From the NCBI GenBank assembly GCA_949825025.1, contig OX463781.1, positions 28,157,192-28,221,191 on the forward strand: DNA of 64,000 nt, read 5' to 3'. Shown here piece after piece: positions 27,701-39,476 of the stretch. The stretch comes from Siphlonurus alternatus. Taxonomy: Eukaryota; Arthropoda; Insecta; Ephemeroptera; Siphlonuridae. The translations under genes were made by a program, and so were the position numbers. The notes below the pieces were generated by a model. The model was not told where the DNA came from and ran no database searches. It was given only the letters and a program-made list of their open reading frames with translations. Within the stretch, counting starts at the first letter, position 1; the number at the start of each line of letters is the position of its first letter.

Positions 27701-29709
27701 TCACGGGGTGGGACTAGTACATGCCCCTCCATTTTTCATTCCTTTATTTTGAGACATTGTGGGGGAGAAGGAAGAGTTTTGTAATTCCACCCTTGGTTGT
27801 ATAGCCTAGTGAAAGGCGTGTTACCTGGCCGGGGTGTATGTTGAGCACGAGCTCGTAGATACCGAGATGGCGCGCCAACAGCTGTTCGTACGTGACGTAG
27901 AACGTGGCCTCCTGTCGAGCTGCCAGTGAGACGCTCGCGTACAGCACCTTTGAGTCTCGAGGCGGCCTGTCAGACAAACTGTGCTCCTACAACCATTGGA
28001 ACCTATTTTCCTACTCCACATGCACCACCACTTTATATAATAGAATGCACACGATGTTGGGTGTAAAACTAAAGGACGTGAACACTCTCTTACCTGAGCG
28101 TCTCCAGCACGTCTACTGGTATCTCCTCGTCTCCTTGGTCCTCGTCCTGGCGGGCCGTCACCACGGAGTGAAACACCTGCTCACCCACCTCCCTGCCCGC
28201 AGAAAAAAAATAATTTATTACACGAGTGCAGAGACCCATAACGTCAAACTGCGGTCAGAGTATCTTTTAATATATTTCTTTTTTTACATGATCATGACGT
28301 CATATCGTGTTTCACATCAAATTTTATAAAATTTTGATTAAATTTAATATTATTATGTTATTGTAACACAAAATATAAAACATGAGATTTTCTCTATCTC
28401 TGCATAATACGTTATTGAAGAAAAGTTTTTTTTTTTTTTTTTTTTTTTTAAACTTCATTGGTGTCAATTAATCCCGTATACCTATGACCGTGCTATTTGA
28501 ACTGTAACGAATATATTTTGAAAACATTTTACAGTACTCGTGGTGCGTCAACAGTAACAGTGATTATTATCGAGCGAAGGTTAAGTTATGGAGACTCCTC
28601 GCCACTTGGCCCCACAAATTAACTCTTAATTGTTTGTCACACGCAACTCAAGTGTTGATACACGTGACCTGTTTCTCTTAATTCTTTTAGTCTGATGACA
28701 TAATTTTCTTTAAGATTTTATTTACCTTATTATATTTTACATTGATTTTAGCGAAATCATGGTATATTATATTAATTGGCACGTGCATAGTAGTTACATG
28801 TTAATTAATTACTGCATTTAGGAGTTCGCAGACTTGGCCTCAATATAAGTAGACCATACATCAATCAAGTTAATTGTTAACCTTTTTATATATTTGTGAG
28901 CAGTGTGCTGGGTAGTTGGTAGGCCAAGGAAAGTTGTCTCTTAGACGACGACTCAGACGTATTTGAGCTTACGCCCAAAGACTGGATGGATATGCTGGAT
29001 TGTGCTGCATGCATGCAGTACCGATGGAAGTAAAAAGTGTAATGTTGTTTATATCAGTATAATATATAACAATACACTCTATCGCACGGTACATGCATGC
29101 AATGACTATTATTAGCATATATAGGAAGCATATACGTAATCATACATTATCTATTAAAAAAATGCCATTGTTCCTCACACGAGCATGCTGGAAACGAAAG
29201 CGGCCTCGGGCACCACCACGCTGAGGCCGCAGTCCGGTGCTGCGCGGCGGCGGCTTGGGTTCATCACGCGCACCTGCAGCAACGTCGTGGCGTAGCGAAG
29301 GTGCACGTCACTGCGCATCACATAGCTGCGCACCACGCACGCGCCATCTTCCTGCAACAACCATGGGTCAAGTGTCACCGAAATTTCAATAGCTCATCAC
29401 GTCACCAGGAATGTAAGTAAACTCAATCTCTCCTAATTATATTTTTTCAGCAAGCAATTCATCAATATGTGAAATAAAATATTATAATTTATAATAATAC
29501 ATTATAATTTTATCATGTAATAAATATATATACAGATGTATACAAATATACAATTAGTTTCTCTCAAGTAATGTAAGTTCTAAGTTCACGAATTAAATTT
29601 TACGAGAATTTAGTTGAGACCACGAGGCTCGCACCTGTTGTATCGGCGACAAGGCGGTGCAGCTCAGCAAACAGCAGGCCAGCAACAATAGCTCGCGAGG
29701 TGCACACAT
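21718..29709 (-). CDS. ITIH-like secreted protein (VIT + vWA) with C-terminal CLIP-like domain, 16 exons
   Basis: Coding exons, 5' to 3': 29709-29635, 29351-29179, 28192-28094, 27978-27825, 27274-27160, 27101-26911, 26568-26368, 26122-25996, 25318-25157, 24767-24559, 24087-23779, 23716-23653, 23354-23106, 23041-22917, 22324-22191, 21778-21718. All have AG/GT borders and phases agree, giving 815 residues. Residues 1-20 are a signal peptide (MCAPRELLLLACCLLSCTAL). A VIT domain covers about 26-165. A vWA domain covers about 290-475, with MIDAS residues D296-L-S-S-S300, T380 and D408 (LLTDGE). Then follow the ITIH signature RLWAYLTVQQLL, YSFVTATTSL, a proline-rich linker and a six-cysteine CLIP-like knot (759-803, ending GVCCPD). 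Vertebrate ITIH proteins bind hyaluronan covalently through a C-terminal domain; I see no such domain here. The ATG is the first in frame. Weakest junctions: donor GTCACG after exon 6 and acceptor CCAAG of exon 5. One intron (23717-23778) is only 62 bp. Expected location: haemolymph or extracellular matrix. Confidence 0.9.
25497..25749 (-). mobile_element. Palindromic element with hammerhead-like core, in an ITIH intron
   Basis: Lies in the intron between exons 8 and 9 of the ITIH-like gene. Arms of about 86 nt (25497-25582 and 25664-25749) are almost perfectly complementary. On the minus strand the 81-nt core carries CTGAGGA (25663-25657), a GAGAG/CTCTC stem and GAAAC (25638-25634). The long arm helix ends immediately before CTGAGGA and again just after CTAA, the geometry of a hammerhead ribozyme stem I. 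An extra A at the base of stem II and a weak stem III make activity doubtful. Hammerhead motifs are known from Penelope-like elements and retrozymes; no such protein is present here. Confidence 0.45.
28427..28449. repeat. Poly-T tract
   Basis: A T homopolymer of about 23 in the ITIH intron between exons 2 and 3. Of interest only as a sequencing-error hotspot. Confidence 0.9.
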
Positions 29710-30086
29710 CGCGGCCGACTGAGGCTCGCGCGCGGAGTCGCAACTGAGGAACCGGTGGTGGGAGGACGTCTTGGCTGCTCCTCCCTTCCTATTTTCAGAG
29801 ACTTTGTTTTGAAGCCGCACCTCTGGCAACTTGCCATATCCGTCGGTCCGTTTGTCTTGAAAGCGTCGCCGCGGGATCCTTTCGTAATCGTTTCGCACCT
29901 ACACCATTCTCAACTTAATATTTAGACGATCACAACTCACAAGAGCCATATAATGTAAAACATAATTTTATTAGTTTCCCAGATAGATATAATAAAACTG
30001 AATTAATGTTTAAGAAATGAACCATGGCCCATATGGCACAAGTAGTACTAGAAAATTGAATAACTTTGAAAAAGTATGAAGTATAT

Positions 30087-30138
30087 TATATATATATAAG
30101 TAGGTAAGGTTTCAACCTTACCTACTTATATATATATT
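30087..30138. repeat. Perfect hairpin
   Basis: TATATAAGTAGGTAAGG pairs with CCTTACCTACTTATATA across a six-base centre. Too short for a transposon; possibly the remnant end of one. Confidence 0.8.
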
Positions 30139-30335
30139 AAATACAGGTGCATGATGGGCATGATGGCTGTTATATGTACGTGCTTAAAGACGGAGCCGGC
30201 TGGCTAGTGGCTAGCCACTCACTGTCCCTGCTGCATATGCAACCCTCTAAATTTTGGTGCGGAACAAGTTGCCTAACTTCAAGGTAAAAATGATCATTAA
30301 TTGTTTGTCCTACAAGCTACAAGTCCTACACTTAA

Positions 30336-30700
30336 GGTAGAGATAATACGGATCAGCTGGCCCAATGCTAAAAAAATCCCATTCATAAAAATTATGAATT
30401 TTTTTTAAAATATTCTCCTCTACATCCCCTATCAGTAGGTAAAATATCAGGTATACAAAAACGAGCTAGTTTTTGAGTTATTAATTTTTAAAGTTGACTA
30501 ATTTAACATGGAAGTTCAATTTCTCCATGTTAAATTAGAGAACTTTAAAAATTAATAACTCGAAAACTAGCTCGTTTTTGTATACCTGATATTTTACCTA
30601 CTGATAGGGGATGTAGAGGAGAATATTTTAAATTTTTTTCATAATTTTTATGAATGGGATTTTTTTAGCATTGGGCCAGCTGATCCGTATTATCTCTACC
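30336..30700. mobile_element. TTAA-type hairpin MITE, copy 1 (divergent ends)
   Basis: Flanked by TTAA on both sides (30332-30335 and 30701-30704). Termini GGTAGAGATAATACGGATCA and complement. Arms pair over about 165 nt; the internal part (ATCAGGTATACAAA, TTAACATGGA) is shared with copies 2-5, but the outer 35 bp differ. Confidence 0.8.
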
Positions 30701-30807
30701 TTAACTGTAGCAAAATAATAAATTATATATAATAATATTTATATATTATTGTATTATATGTTTTTACCTAGAGTTGTATTTTAAAGCAATTCATCTAAGA
30801 AAGTTAA

Positions 30808-31153
30808 GGGTAAGGTAACGCCACCAATGTTAAAAAAAATCCCTCTCACAAAAATTCTGAAAAAAATTTAAAATGTTCTCCTCTATACCCCCTATCAGTA
30901 CCTAAAATATCAGGTATACAAATACGATCTAGTTTTTGAGTTATAAAATTTTAAAGTTGACTACTTTAACATGGAGAAATGAAACTCCCATGTTAAATTG
31001 GTCAACTTTAAAAATTCATAACTCAAAAACTAGATCGTATTTGTATACCTGATATTTTAGCTACTGATAGGGGGTGTAGAGGAGAACATTTTAAATTTTT
31101 TTCAGAATTTTTGTGAGGGATTTTTTTTTTACATTGGTGGCGTTACCTTACCC
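30808..31153. mobile_element. TTAA-type hairpin MITE, copy 2
   Basis: TTAA duplication at 30804-30807 and 31154-31157. Termini GGGTAAGGTAACGCCACCAA and complement. A 346-bp near-perfect palindrome, almost identical to copy 5 at 36232-36579. No coding capacity. TTAA targets fit piggyBac or Kolobok elements. Confidence 0.88.
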
Positions 31154-31205
31154 TTAAAAGGAGGTTTTCATTAATTTTAAAAATTTATGTTATGCATAAG
31201 TGTAT

Positions 31206-31539
31206 AAGGTAACACGACCATGCAATGTTAAAAAAATTCCCACACATGAAAATGATGAAACATATCTTAAAATATTCTCCTCTACATTCCCTCTATCAGT
31301 AGTTAAAATATCAGGTGTACAAATTCCATCTAGTTTTCGAGTTATTATTTTTTAAATTTGACTAATTTAACATGGAAAATTAATTTTTCCTTGTTAAATA
31401 AGTCAACTTTAAAGATCGATTCATAATTTAACTCGAAAATAAGATCGAATTCGTTTAAACGTAGAGGAGAACATTTTAAGATGTGTTTCAAATTTTAATG
31501 TGTGGAAATATTTTTAACATTGGGTGTGTTACCTTACCC
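31206..31539. mobile_element. TTAA-type hairpin MITE, copy 3 (decayed)
   Basis: Same family: TAAGGTAACACGACCATGCA at the left, GTGTTACCTTACCC then TTAA at the right. Arms carry many substitutions, so this copy is old. Confidence 0.7.
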
Positions 31540-32185
31540 TTAATTATTTTACTGTAACCTCCATAGGGAGCTCTACCAATGGGCGCATCATGAATGTAAT
31601 ATAATATATATACACGCTGTATCAGATTTTCAAACATTTTTTTTTTATTATTTTGTATAAAATACTACCAAAATTAGTACAAAATTTCATTACAAAAGAG
31701 TAAACACTATAACTATATTTACTATGTATTATATCAATGCATAGTTGGATCAGAGATATTTATTTATTTCACCTACATTAAAAATAAATAAATAGGGTAA
31801 AGAAAGAACGCAACTAGCACCAAAAAGATACCAAGAAACATAAGTAGTATAATAGCTTAAATTTCCCAATTTTAATACAATCCATGTAAATTGAATTACA
31901 TGATTACAATGTATAATAATATACTAGCTCTGCTTAATTATACTGAGTCAACATCATGTTGAAATATTTTTTATCAGGGCCACAATATTAATTGTGTCAT
32001 ATTATGAACAATTTTTTTTACAATAACATGTGATTAGGGATTACAATTTTTTATAAAATTTAACTGACGAGATGCAGTTCTCCAGTTCTAAACGTTTTTT
32101 AATAAACAATTCAAATCTTAATTTTTGGTTTTGGGGAAGATCCAATAAAACTTATTGGCCCTCCATGCTGCTTATAATCTAGCTT

Positions 32186-33139
32186 CCCTGCTGAAATTTC
32201 TTGAACAAGATCTTGTACAAGTCTTGAACAAGTTTTGACCAAGATCTTGTGCAATAATCTTGCCAAGATCTTGGCAAGATCTTGGCAAGATCTTGCGCAA
32301 GATCTTGGCAAGATCTTGGCAAGATCTTGTGCAAGATCTTGGCAAGATATTTTCTTGTGGAAGATCTTGACAAGATCTTGGTAAGATTATTGCTCAAGAT
32401 CTTGGTCAAAACTCAAAACTTGTCCAAGACTTGCACAAGATCTTGTTCAAAACTTCTTCAAGACTTGCGCAAATTTTGCCCAAGATCTTGAGCCCAAATA
32501 ATCTTACCAAGATCTTGCCAAGATCTTGGCAAGATCTTGCGCAAGATCTTGGTAAGATCTTGGCAAGATCTTGTGCAAGATCTTGGCAAGATATTTTCTT
32601 GTGCAAGATCTTGGTAACATTATTGGGGTTCAAGATCTTTCACAAGACTTGCAACTGATTTGTACTTGAAAAAATTTGTGTAAGTAAATGCAAGATCTTG
32701 ACAAGATTTTCAAGATTTGGTTGCAAGATGTGGTACCTAGTAGAATCCTCACAGTCGTCACATACATTTATCCATCATCTGAAAAAAAATAAAGAGTTTA
32801 ATTAGTTGTTTTCTGGTATGCATAGTACATTATAGTTTTCGTTATAAGTTCGGCAGTTAATTGTCTTGCTGGTTTCCTTTCTGTGGATATTCATCATCCT
32901 GCTTCATCTTTCCGCTCAGCGCACAATGAATCCTCTCACTCTATCCATGCACGTACGCAACGGCTAGGCCTGCGGAACCTGGGGATCAAAGACATATTTA
33001 AAGGATATTCGATAAAATTAGACATGCAAGATCTTGCTCAAGACAATTGCAAAAGGTATTGTGCAAATCTAGCTCAAGACAATTGCAAAAGGTATTGTGC
33101 AAATCTTGCCCAAGATCTTGCTCAAGAATTTTGAGCAGG
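32186..33139. repeat. CAAGATCTTG palindrome array with CCCTGCT...AGCAGGG ends
   Basis: About two dozen copies of the palindromic decamer CAAGATCTTG, mostly 10-13 bp apart, lie in 32200-32640; more sit at 32690-32700 and 33026-33130. Many extend to GCCAAGATCTTGGC or to CAAGATCTTGCGCAAGATCTTG around GCGC dyads. A direct repeat of about 244 bp (GGCAAGATATTTTCTTGTG at 32341 and 32585) overlies the palindromes. The block begins CCCTGCTGAAATTTCTTGA and ends TCAAGAATTTTGAGCAGGG, suggesting the inverted ends of one element. Repetitive Gln-Asp-Leu-Ala/Lys-Ile-Leu frames on both strands come from the repeat and are not genes. Confidence 0.85.
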
Positions 33140-33759
33140 GATGCATTATATACAGTATATATTTAAATGCATGATTAACAATTTTTGTACTGTAAAACAA
33201 ATTTAAACACTTCACTACTGTACAACGATGTTAATTTAATACATATACAACCACAATTTATTGCATTAACTTAAATGCATGCATATTGTATAATATGCAT
33301 ACACAGTATGCATACATTGCAGTACTAGTATACATACCTTTATCAACTTTATACAAACCAAATACTGCTATGCCATTGATTTATGCGCACAACAGCCAAC
33401 TTTTGTCGATCTGGTATGGTTGTCGAATCCTTGATCAGAATCCATCACATCCCGGCCATGTTTGCAAGCCGCTCAGCAAGCAGGAAGCAGGTCAAGCCAC
33501 CGAAATTTCATTAAAAAAACAGACAATTTTGTGTGAGCTTAACAATATATTAAACAAAAACAACTATACATAAGTTAAAGCTTACCTGGAACTGTGTAAT
33601 AACTACTAATTAGCACAAAAACACACAAAATCTTAATGTTTCTTCACCAGCTTCAATTTTCACCAACCATCCATCTTAAGTGTTATAAAAAAATGGTCAT
33701 GCGCATTGCATTTGTTTCACATCGTCCACTTGCGCAGTCCACTTGCGCAATGAAAACGC

Positions 33760-34870
33760 GCGCAAGATTTCTTCTTGCTCAAGTCTATTACTTGCAATGC
33801 TCAAGATAAAAAATCTTGGGTAAGAAAAAACTTTTTGAACAAGATTGTCATTTTAAACATGATGGTAACTTGTCCAAGAAATAATATTGAGATAAATATG
33901 AAAACATGTTGAAGATTTTTTCTTGCTCAAGATTAAATCTTGCGTAAGAAACGATTTCTTGAACAAGATTGTCATTTTAATCAAGATGATAACTTCTCTA
34001 AGAAATAATACTTAGAAAAATATGAAAAATTGTGTAAGATTTTTTCTTGCTCAAGTCTATTACTTGCTCAAGATGTAAATCTTGAGTACGAAATGACTTC
34101 TTGAACAAGATTGTCATTTTAAACAAGATGATAACTTGTCCAAGAAATAATCTTGAGAAAAATATGAAAAATTGTGTAAGATTTTTTCTTGCTCAAGTCT
34201 ATTACTTGCTCAAGATATAAATCTTGAGTACGAAATGACTTCTTGAACAAGATTGTCATTTTAAACAAAACGGTAACTTCTCCAAGAAATAATCTTGAGA
34301 AAAATATGAAAACTTGTCTAAGATTTTTACTTGCTCAAGTCTATTACTTGCTCAAGATATAAATATTGCGTAAGAAATGACTTCTTGAACAAGATTGTCA
34401 TTTTAAGCAAGATGATAACTTGTCCAAGAAATAATCTTGAGAAAAATATGAAAAATTGTGTAAGATTTTTTCTTGCTCAAGTCTATTACTTGCTCAAGAT
34501 ATAAATCTTGAGTACGAAATGACTTCTTGAACAAGATTGTCATTTTAAACAAAACGGTAACTTCTCCAAGAAATAATCTTGAGAAAAATATGATAACTTG
34601 TTTAAGATTTTTTTCTTGAGCAAGTTAATTACTTGCCAAGATGTTGTTCTTGCGTAAAAAATGACTTCTTGAACAAGATTACCATCGTGCGCAAGACGGT
34701 AACTAGCTCAAGAAATAATCTTGAGATAAATTCGAAAACACGAGCAAGATTTTCTATCTTGCAAAGAATATTTTCTTGCGCAAGTGAGTTTCTTGTTAAG
34801 ATTGTGATCTTGCGTAAGAAATGACGTCTTGAATAAGATTATTATCTTGCTCAAGATCTTGTTGAACCAA
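33760..34870. repeat. 142-bp tandem repeat array, about 8 units
   Basis: The word TTGAACAAGATTGTCATTTT recurs at about 33835, 33959, 34101, 34243, 34385, 34527 and 34669, with a variant at 34829. The spacing is 124, then 142 five times, then 160. Every unit is rich in CAAGAT/ATCTTG, the half-site of the neighbouring palindrome array, so both probably evolved from one source. The inner units are the most alike, as expected under unequal exchange. Confidence 0.88.
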
Positions 34871-34960
34871 AAATATCTTATTTTGTAATTTTTTTCACAT
34901 TTTTGGCTAAAATATTATTTTTAGAAGGATAATATCCAATAATAATATTACAGACCAGCA

Positions 34961-35066
34961 CTCAACCCTGTTGCGCCTCTTTCTTGGTCTTCTCGTGTTT
35001 ACTTGGCAAGATCTTGTCAAGATCTTGCAAAGATATGCTCAAGATTTTTGAGCAGGGTTACAGCAG
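34961..35066. repeat. Small CAAGATCTTG element bounded by CCCTG/CAGGG
   Basis: Between AACCCTGTTGCGC and GAGCAGGGTT lie two CAAGATCTTG copies (about 35000-35020). The right end (CTCAAGATTTTTGAGCAGGG) matches the right end of the larger array at 33139, supporting a common element family. Confidence 0.55.
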
Positions 35067-35474
35067 TAACTTGTATATAATTATTATGTTATTCAATCAC
35101 AGCGTATTTTTAAAATTTTTAAGAAAGATGCAGGAAATAATTACATCAAAGTTATCTTTGAAGGTATAGTTTTTGTTACTTGACAGCCAGGAGTGATTTT
35201 TGCATGTATTCCTTGCTTCGATGCAGGTGCATCGAAGTGATGAGCGTTCATCTAATAATACATATATACGCTACAACCCCCCAAAAAATCTTACTTTTTC
35301 AAAATGTATATGTCAGACTTCAAATCAGACGTTATAGGAATACCAAAATTTTAAGAATATTTTCAACCAGACTATATATGAGCTAGATATAGAATAGAAT
35401 TATTTGACCACCGACTTAGCCAATTCAACAATGATTTTTATAATATAAGTTTATTAGTTCTATGAAATGATTCA

Positions 35475-35830
35475 GGGTAAGATAAACACCACCAATGTTA
35501 AAAAAAAAAAAAAAATCTTCACACAATGAAAAAAAAAATAATAATAAAATGTTCTCCTCTACACCCCTTATCAGTAGCTAAAATATCAGGTATACAAATA
35601 CGATCTAATTTTTGAGTTATGAATTTTTAAAGTTGACTACTTTAACATGGAGAAATGGAACTTCCATGTTAAATTAGTCAACTTTAAAAATTCATAACTC
35701 AAAAACTAGATCGTATTTGTATACCTGATATTTTAGCTACCGATAGGGGGTGTAGAGGAGAACATTTTAATTTTTTTTTTCATATATATATATTTTTTTT
35801 TTAACATTGGTGGCGTTTGTTATCTTACCC
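35475..35830. mobile_element. TTAA-type hairpin MITE, copy 4
   Basis: Left flank TTCA (mutated TTAA), right flank TTAA (35831-35834). Termini GGGTAAGATAAACACCACCA and complement. The palindromic interior is the same as in copies 2 and 5, with expanded A/T homopolymers near the ends. Confidence 0.85.
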
Positions 35831-36231
35831 TTAATTTTAATTTTCAGCACAAGACTTTCCCATGGAGAGCCAGACTAAAAAATTAATTTAAAAAAATCGG
35901 CTAGTTAAATGTATTTGAAACTTTTTCTATGGCTTTTAGGCACTAATATCTGCCTCTCAAAAAAATTTCAGAATTTTTGTCAATTTGCTAAGGTTTACAT
36001 GTTAATCAAAGGGGATTATGTCGAACAGCTGTTCGACGTTATCTCTACCTTAAGTAGTCACGTACTAAATATTAGGTTATTTGTAAACTTAATTTGTGTT
36101 AATGTGATCTTATACATAAAAATTGAGAAATTCAGACAGTAAAATGAAGCTAGCAGTATATTATGAAGCCAAGAAAAAAGTTATGGATGAACTGCAAGCC
36201 AAATTTTGAATTAACTATTATACACTATTAA

Positions 36232-36579
36232 GGGTAAGGTAACGCCACCAATGTTAAAAAAAAATCCCTCTCACAAAAATTCTGAAAAAAATTTAAAATG
36301 TTCTCCTCTATACCCCCTATCAGTACCTAAAATATCAGGTATACAAATACGATCTAGTTTTTGAGTTATAAAATTTTAAAGTTGACTACTTTAACATGGA
36401 GAAATGAAACTCCCATGTTAAATTGGTCAACTTTAAAAATTCATAACTCAAAAACTAGATCGTATTTGTATACCTGATATTTTAGCTACTGATAGGGGGT
36501 GTAGAGGAGAACATTTTAAATTTTTTTCAGAATTTTTGTGAGAGGGATTTTTTTTAACATTGGTGGCGTTACCTTACCC
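36232..36579. mobile_element. TTAA-type hairpin MITE, copy 5
   Basis: TTAA at 36228-36231 and 36580-36583. GGGTAAGGTAACGCCACCAA termini. Nearly identical to copy 2, differing mainly in A/T run lengths, so the two are recent copies of one source or a segmental duplication. Confidence 0.9.
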
Positions 36580-37736
36580 TTAAAGAATTTGGCACTTGTA
36601 CATTATTGATCTTGCATGCAATTTTTACACGCAAAAATTAAAACTCAACAAAATACATGAAATCACAATTTAGTATTAATTACCATTTTTTTTACAAAAA
36701 TAGTATAAATATTGTTTAACTGATTATATTTATTGATGTAAAAGGGCAGACAATTTTTTTTTTTTTTTTTAAACCAGATCAATAAAGTGTGTGTACATTT
36801 TACGGGCAACCCCTGTTTAATTTATGTATTGATGTGATCCTACTGAAAAATAGATAGGATATTTAGGAAATAAAATGAAGCTGATTAACAATTATATAAC
36901 GGATCTACAAAGTCATATGTATTGGATGCCAGGAACAGCAGTTAAGATTTTGAATTAATTTTATTTAAGTATATTATGTAATTATCTCGAATCATTATTC
37001 ACTATATAATTATAATAAGTTGTCAAATTATTTATCTTATATATGCCATATTTTTACAAACAACAATTATAGAAAAATATTCAACAAAACTCATGCAAAA
37101 GCATGAAATCACAATTAACTTTTTTCAAAACTTACATAAATTCATATTGTTAATTTAACAATTTAACATTGATTATATTATTGATATTATTATGAAAAGT
37201 ATTAATTATTATTATTATTTTTTTTTTTTAAATTGGAAGTGACTGTTTTATCTTGGACAGCCACTGTGAGCAGTAAGCAAAAACAGGCCAACCAAGCTAG
37301 AGTACTTGTATATGGAGTAGTATGACAAGCTGAACCAATTGACCGTCGCCCCCCATTTTTTTAAAATACACAAGTGTCAAGACAAGTGCCTATCGACCTG
37401 ATTTTTTTCTCTAAATAATTTTTGTCCCAGAGGTACATTTTTTTTAAAGGGTGGGGAGTTTTGTTTTTACCTCTCCCCTTCCCCTCCTCATAGACAAACA
37501 GCAACAAAGCTACAGCCAGTTGCTTGTTAAATTAGTGCAGAGTATTGACAAATAACTCTATTTTATAAAAAATAAAAAAAATAATAATAAACCATTATGG
37601 AGAAATAATAAAAAGGAAGCTACATAAGGTAACATAAGTAGTTATGTAAACTAATTAATATAGCATTGGACATGCTAGTACAAGCTTTGAGATGTAAACA
37701 TGTATTATGTAGGTCATGTTGGCAGAGTCCTCGTTG

Positions 37737-38325
37737 CTAGAAGCTGATGCTACAGTCAGGATGTCCCACTGCCATCATCACTAGCTGCTTCAATGTCTCA
37801 ACATCTGCGTCCTGCACAAGCTGCACGTTCTCCTTGTCATGCTTATTCAGGTGGTCCATCACCACCTGGCCGCGCGTCCTGCTTCCGTGAAGCTCCACAG
37901 TCAGGTGGCACCTAGGACAATGCAGGACATATGATCACCATTGCCTGAGTTTGCGTCCAGCATGAGAAGCACAGATCTGGCTTACTTTTTTTGCTTGGTG
38001 ACCATGCTTGGCTTGAGAAACACAGACACAATGAGGGAGTCACAAGGGTACCACTTGGGATTCCTAGTGCGCTTGAACACTGAGGCCTCAATGTCATTTA
38101 TCAGCTGTGCCTGAGGAGTGCCCGCCTTACCCAGCACATTGTTCCGCCACTCCTGCAAGTAACAACACATGGTCAGCAGTTGTGAACTTCGGTTGTGGTA
38201 CAAAACTAGATCGACTTGAAGCAAGTGAGATGGTTTACAGTGGTTAAATATTGCTTTGTTTGTGTCCTGAGGACTTGAAAAAACTAAAAACTGAAAAGAA
38301 TATGGTTTTATAGCTTGCAAGTGGA

Positions 38326-38364
<39 letters not shown>

Positions 38365-39417
38365 GTACACTTCTCCATGTGAACCACACTAATTGGCTGC
38401 AGTTGTATTTAATTATTTAGCTTTTTTTTTACATCATCAATAATTGTAAAGTGATATTAAAAAAATCAAAAATCTAGAACAAAATTAAGCTTTTTTTTTT
38501 TTTTTTGCCAAAGAATTTTCTTATTCAATTAACTAAAGCAGTTTAAATGTTTAAAGTACCTTTAAACTATTTTAAAAAACAGTAAAATATATTAAACACT
38601 GTATAAGGCTGAAGAAAGTGCCCTTTTTTGTATTTTCAGGATACTCAATTTGCGACCTACATAAGGGATGCCGACTAGGCCACAGGTTTCCCACGGTGCC
38701 AGGGTGATGTGGCTCTGAGCACTGGCCAGGACAATGTGGGCTGCTTCAGGGTCCATATGGAAGTTGAACTCTGCTGTTGAAGTTACGTTGCCTTGCGCTG
38801 GGGGAAAAAAAAATAGTGCTAAGCCATAGATTTCTGAGGAACAGCTAGTGGAGCGTCATTCCAATTCCATTCTTTCTTGTAGTCGAGTTGTGATACGAGG
38901 ATGCCAAACTAGTGTGACTTTGATTGGTGACCTTGAGTTACTCACTGTTTTACTTTCTAAATCAACCAACAAAATCAAAATTATTGCCATTTTACAGTAC
39001 TCTTTGTAAGTCTTTTATTCTTCTTTTGAGGATAAAAAGTTATTCTCAGTGACAAAGGAGAGGTGGGTAGAGGAGAGTGCAAAGAAGCAATGGCTGCGGT
39101 CAGGTTAATTCATCTATGCCAATACAGAGATTCTCAAAGTAGATCTCACCTTAGCATGCAATTGGATTTAGCCCTTAGATGGGGCTCTCCTTGTTAGTGC
39201 TACAGATAAAAACAGAAGTACCAAGTACTATGCAATATTTAGGAAGGACACATGTTTCTTTTCTTTACCCACCTGTAAAATTTCCTCCCATGGCATAAAT
39301 TTGTTTCAAATTTCCAGCAAATTCTGGATCAGTTTTGATGGCGAGAGCAATATTTGTTAGAGGTCCCAGACATATAATATTCAGTTCTCCTGAAACATAA
39401 ATAAAAAAATAAACAAA

Positions 39418-39476
<59 letters not shown>

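Larger units (their letters stand above)
29900..37736. other. Intergenic region filled with repeats
   Basis: No gene supported. It contains a hairpin at 30087-30138, five TTAA-type hairpin MITEs, the CAAGATCTTG array and the 142-bp array. From about 36600 to 37250 there are two degenerate copies of an AT-rich unit of roughly 440 bp (shared words CATGAAATCACAATT and GATTATATT). 31560-32180 shows nothing identifiable. Confidence 0.6.

Noticed and set aside
29710..29898. N-terminal extension of the ITIH-like protein upstream of the chosen ATG
   Set aside because: The frame is open but has no ATG, and the chosen ATG is followed at once by a good signal peptide.
32111..32658. Overlapping open frames on both strands rich in KIL/QDLA/RSC repeats
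   Set aside because: They are translations of the CAAGATCTTG palindrome, equally open in opposite directions, without start context or conserved domains.
33760..34870. CRISPR-like regular repeats
   Set aside because: 142-bp contiguous units with no unique spacers, in animal DNA with introns; an ordinary tandem satellite.
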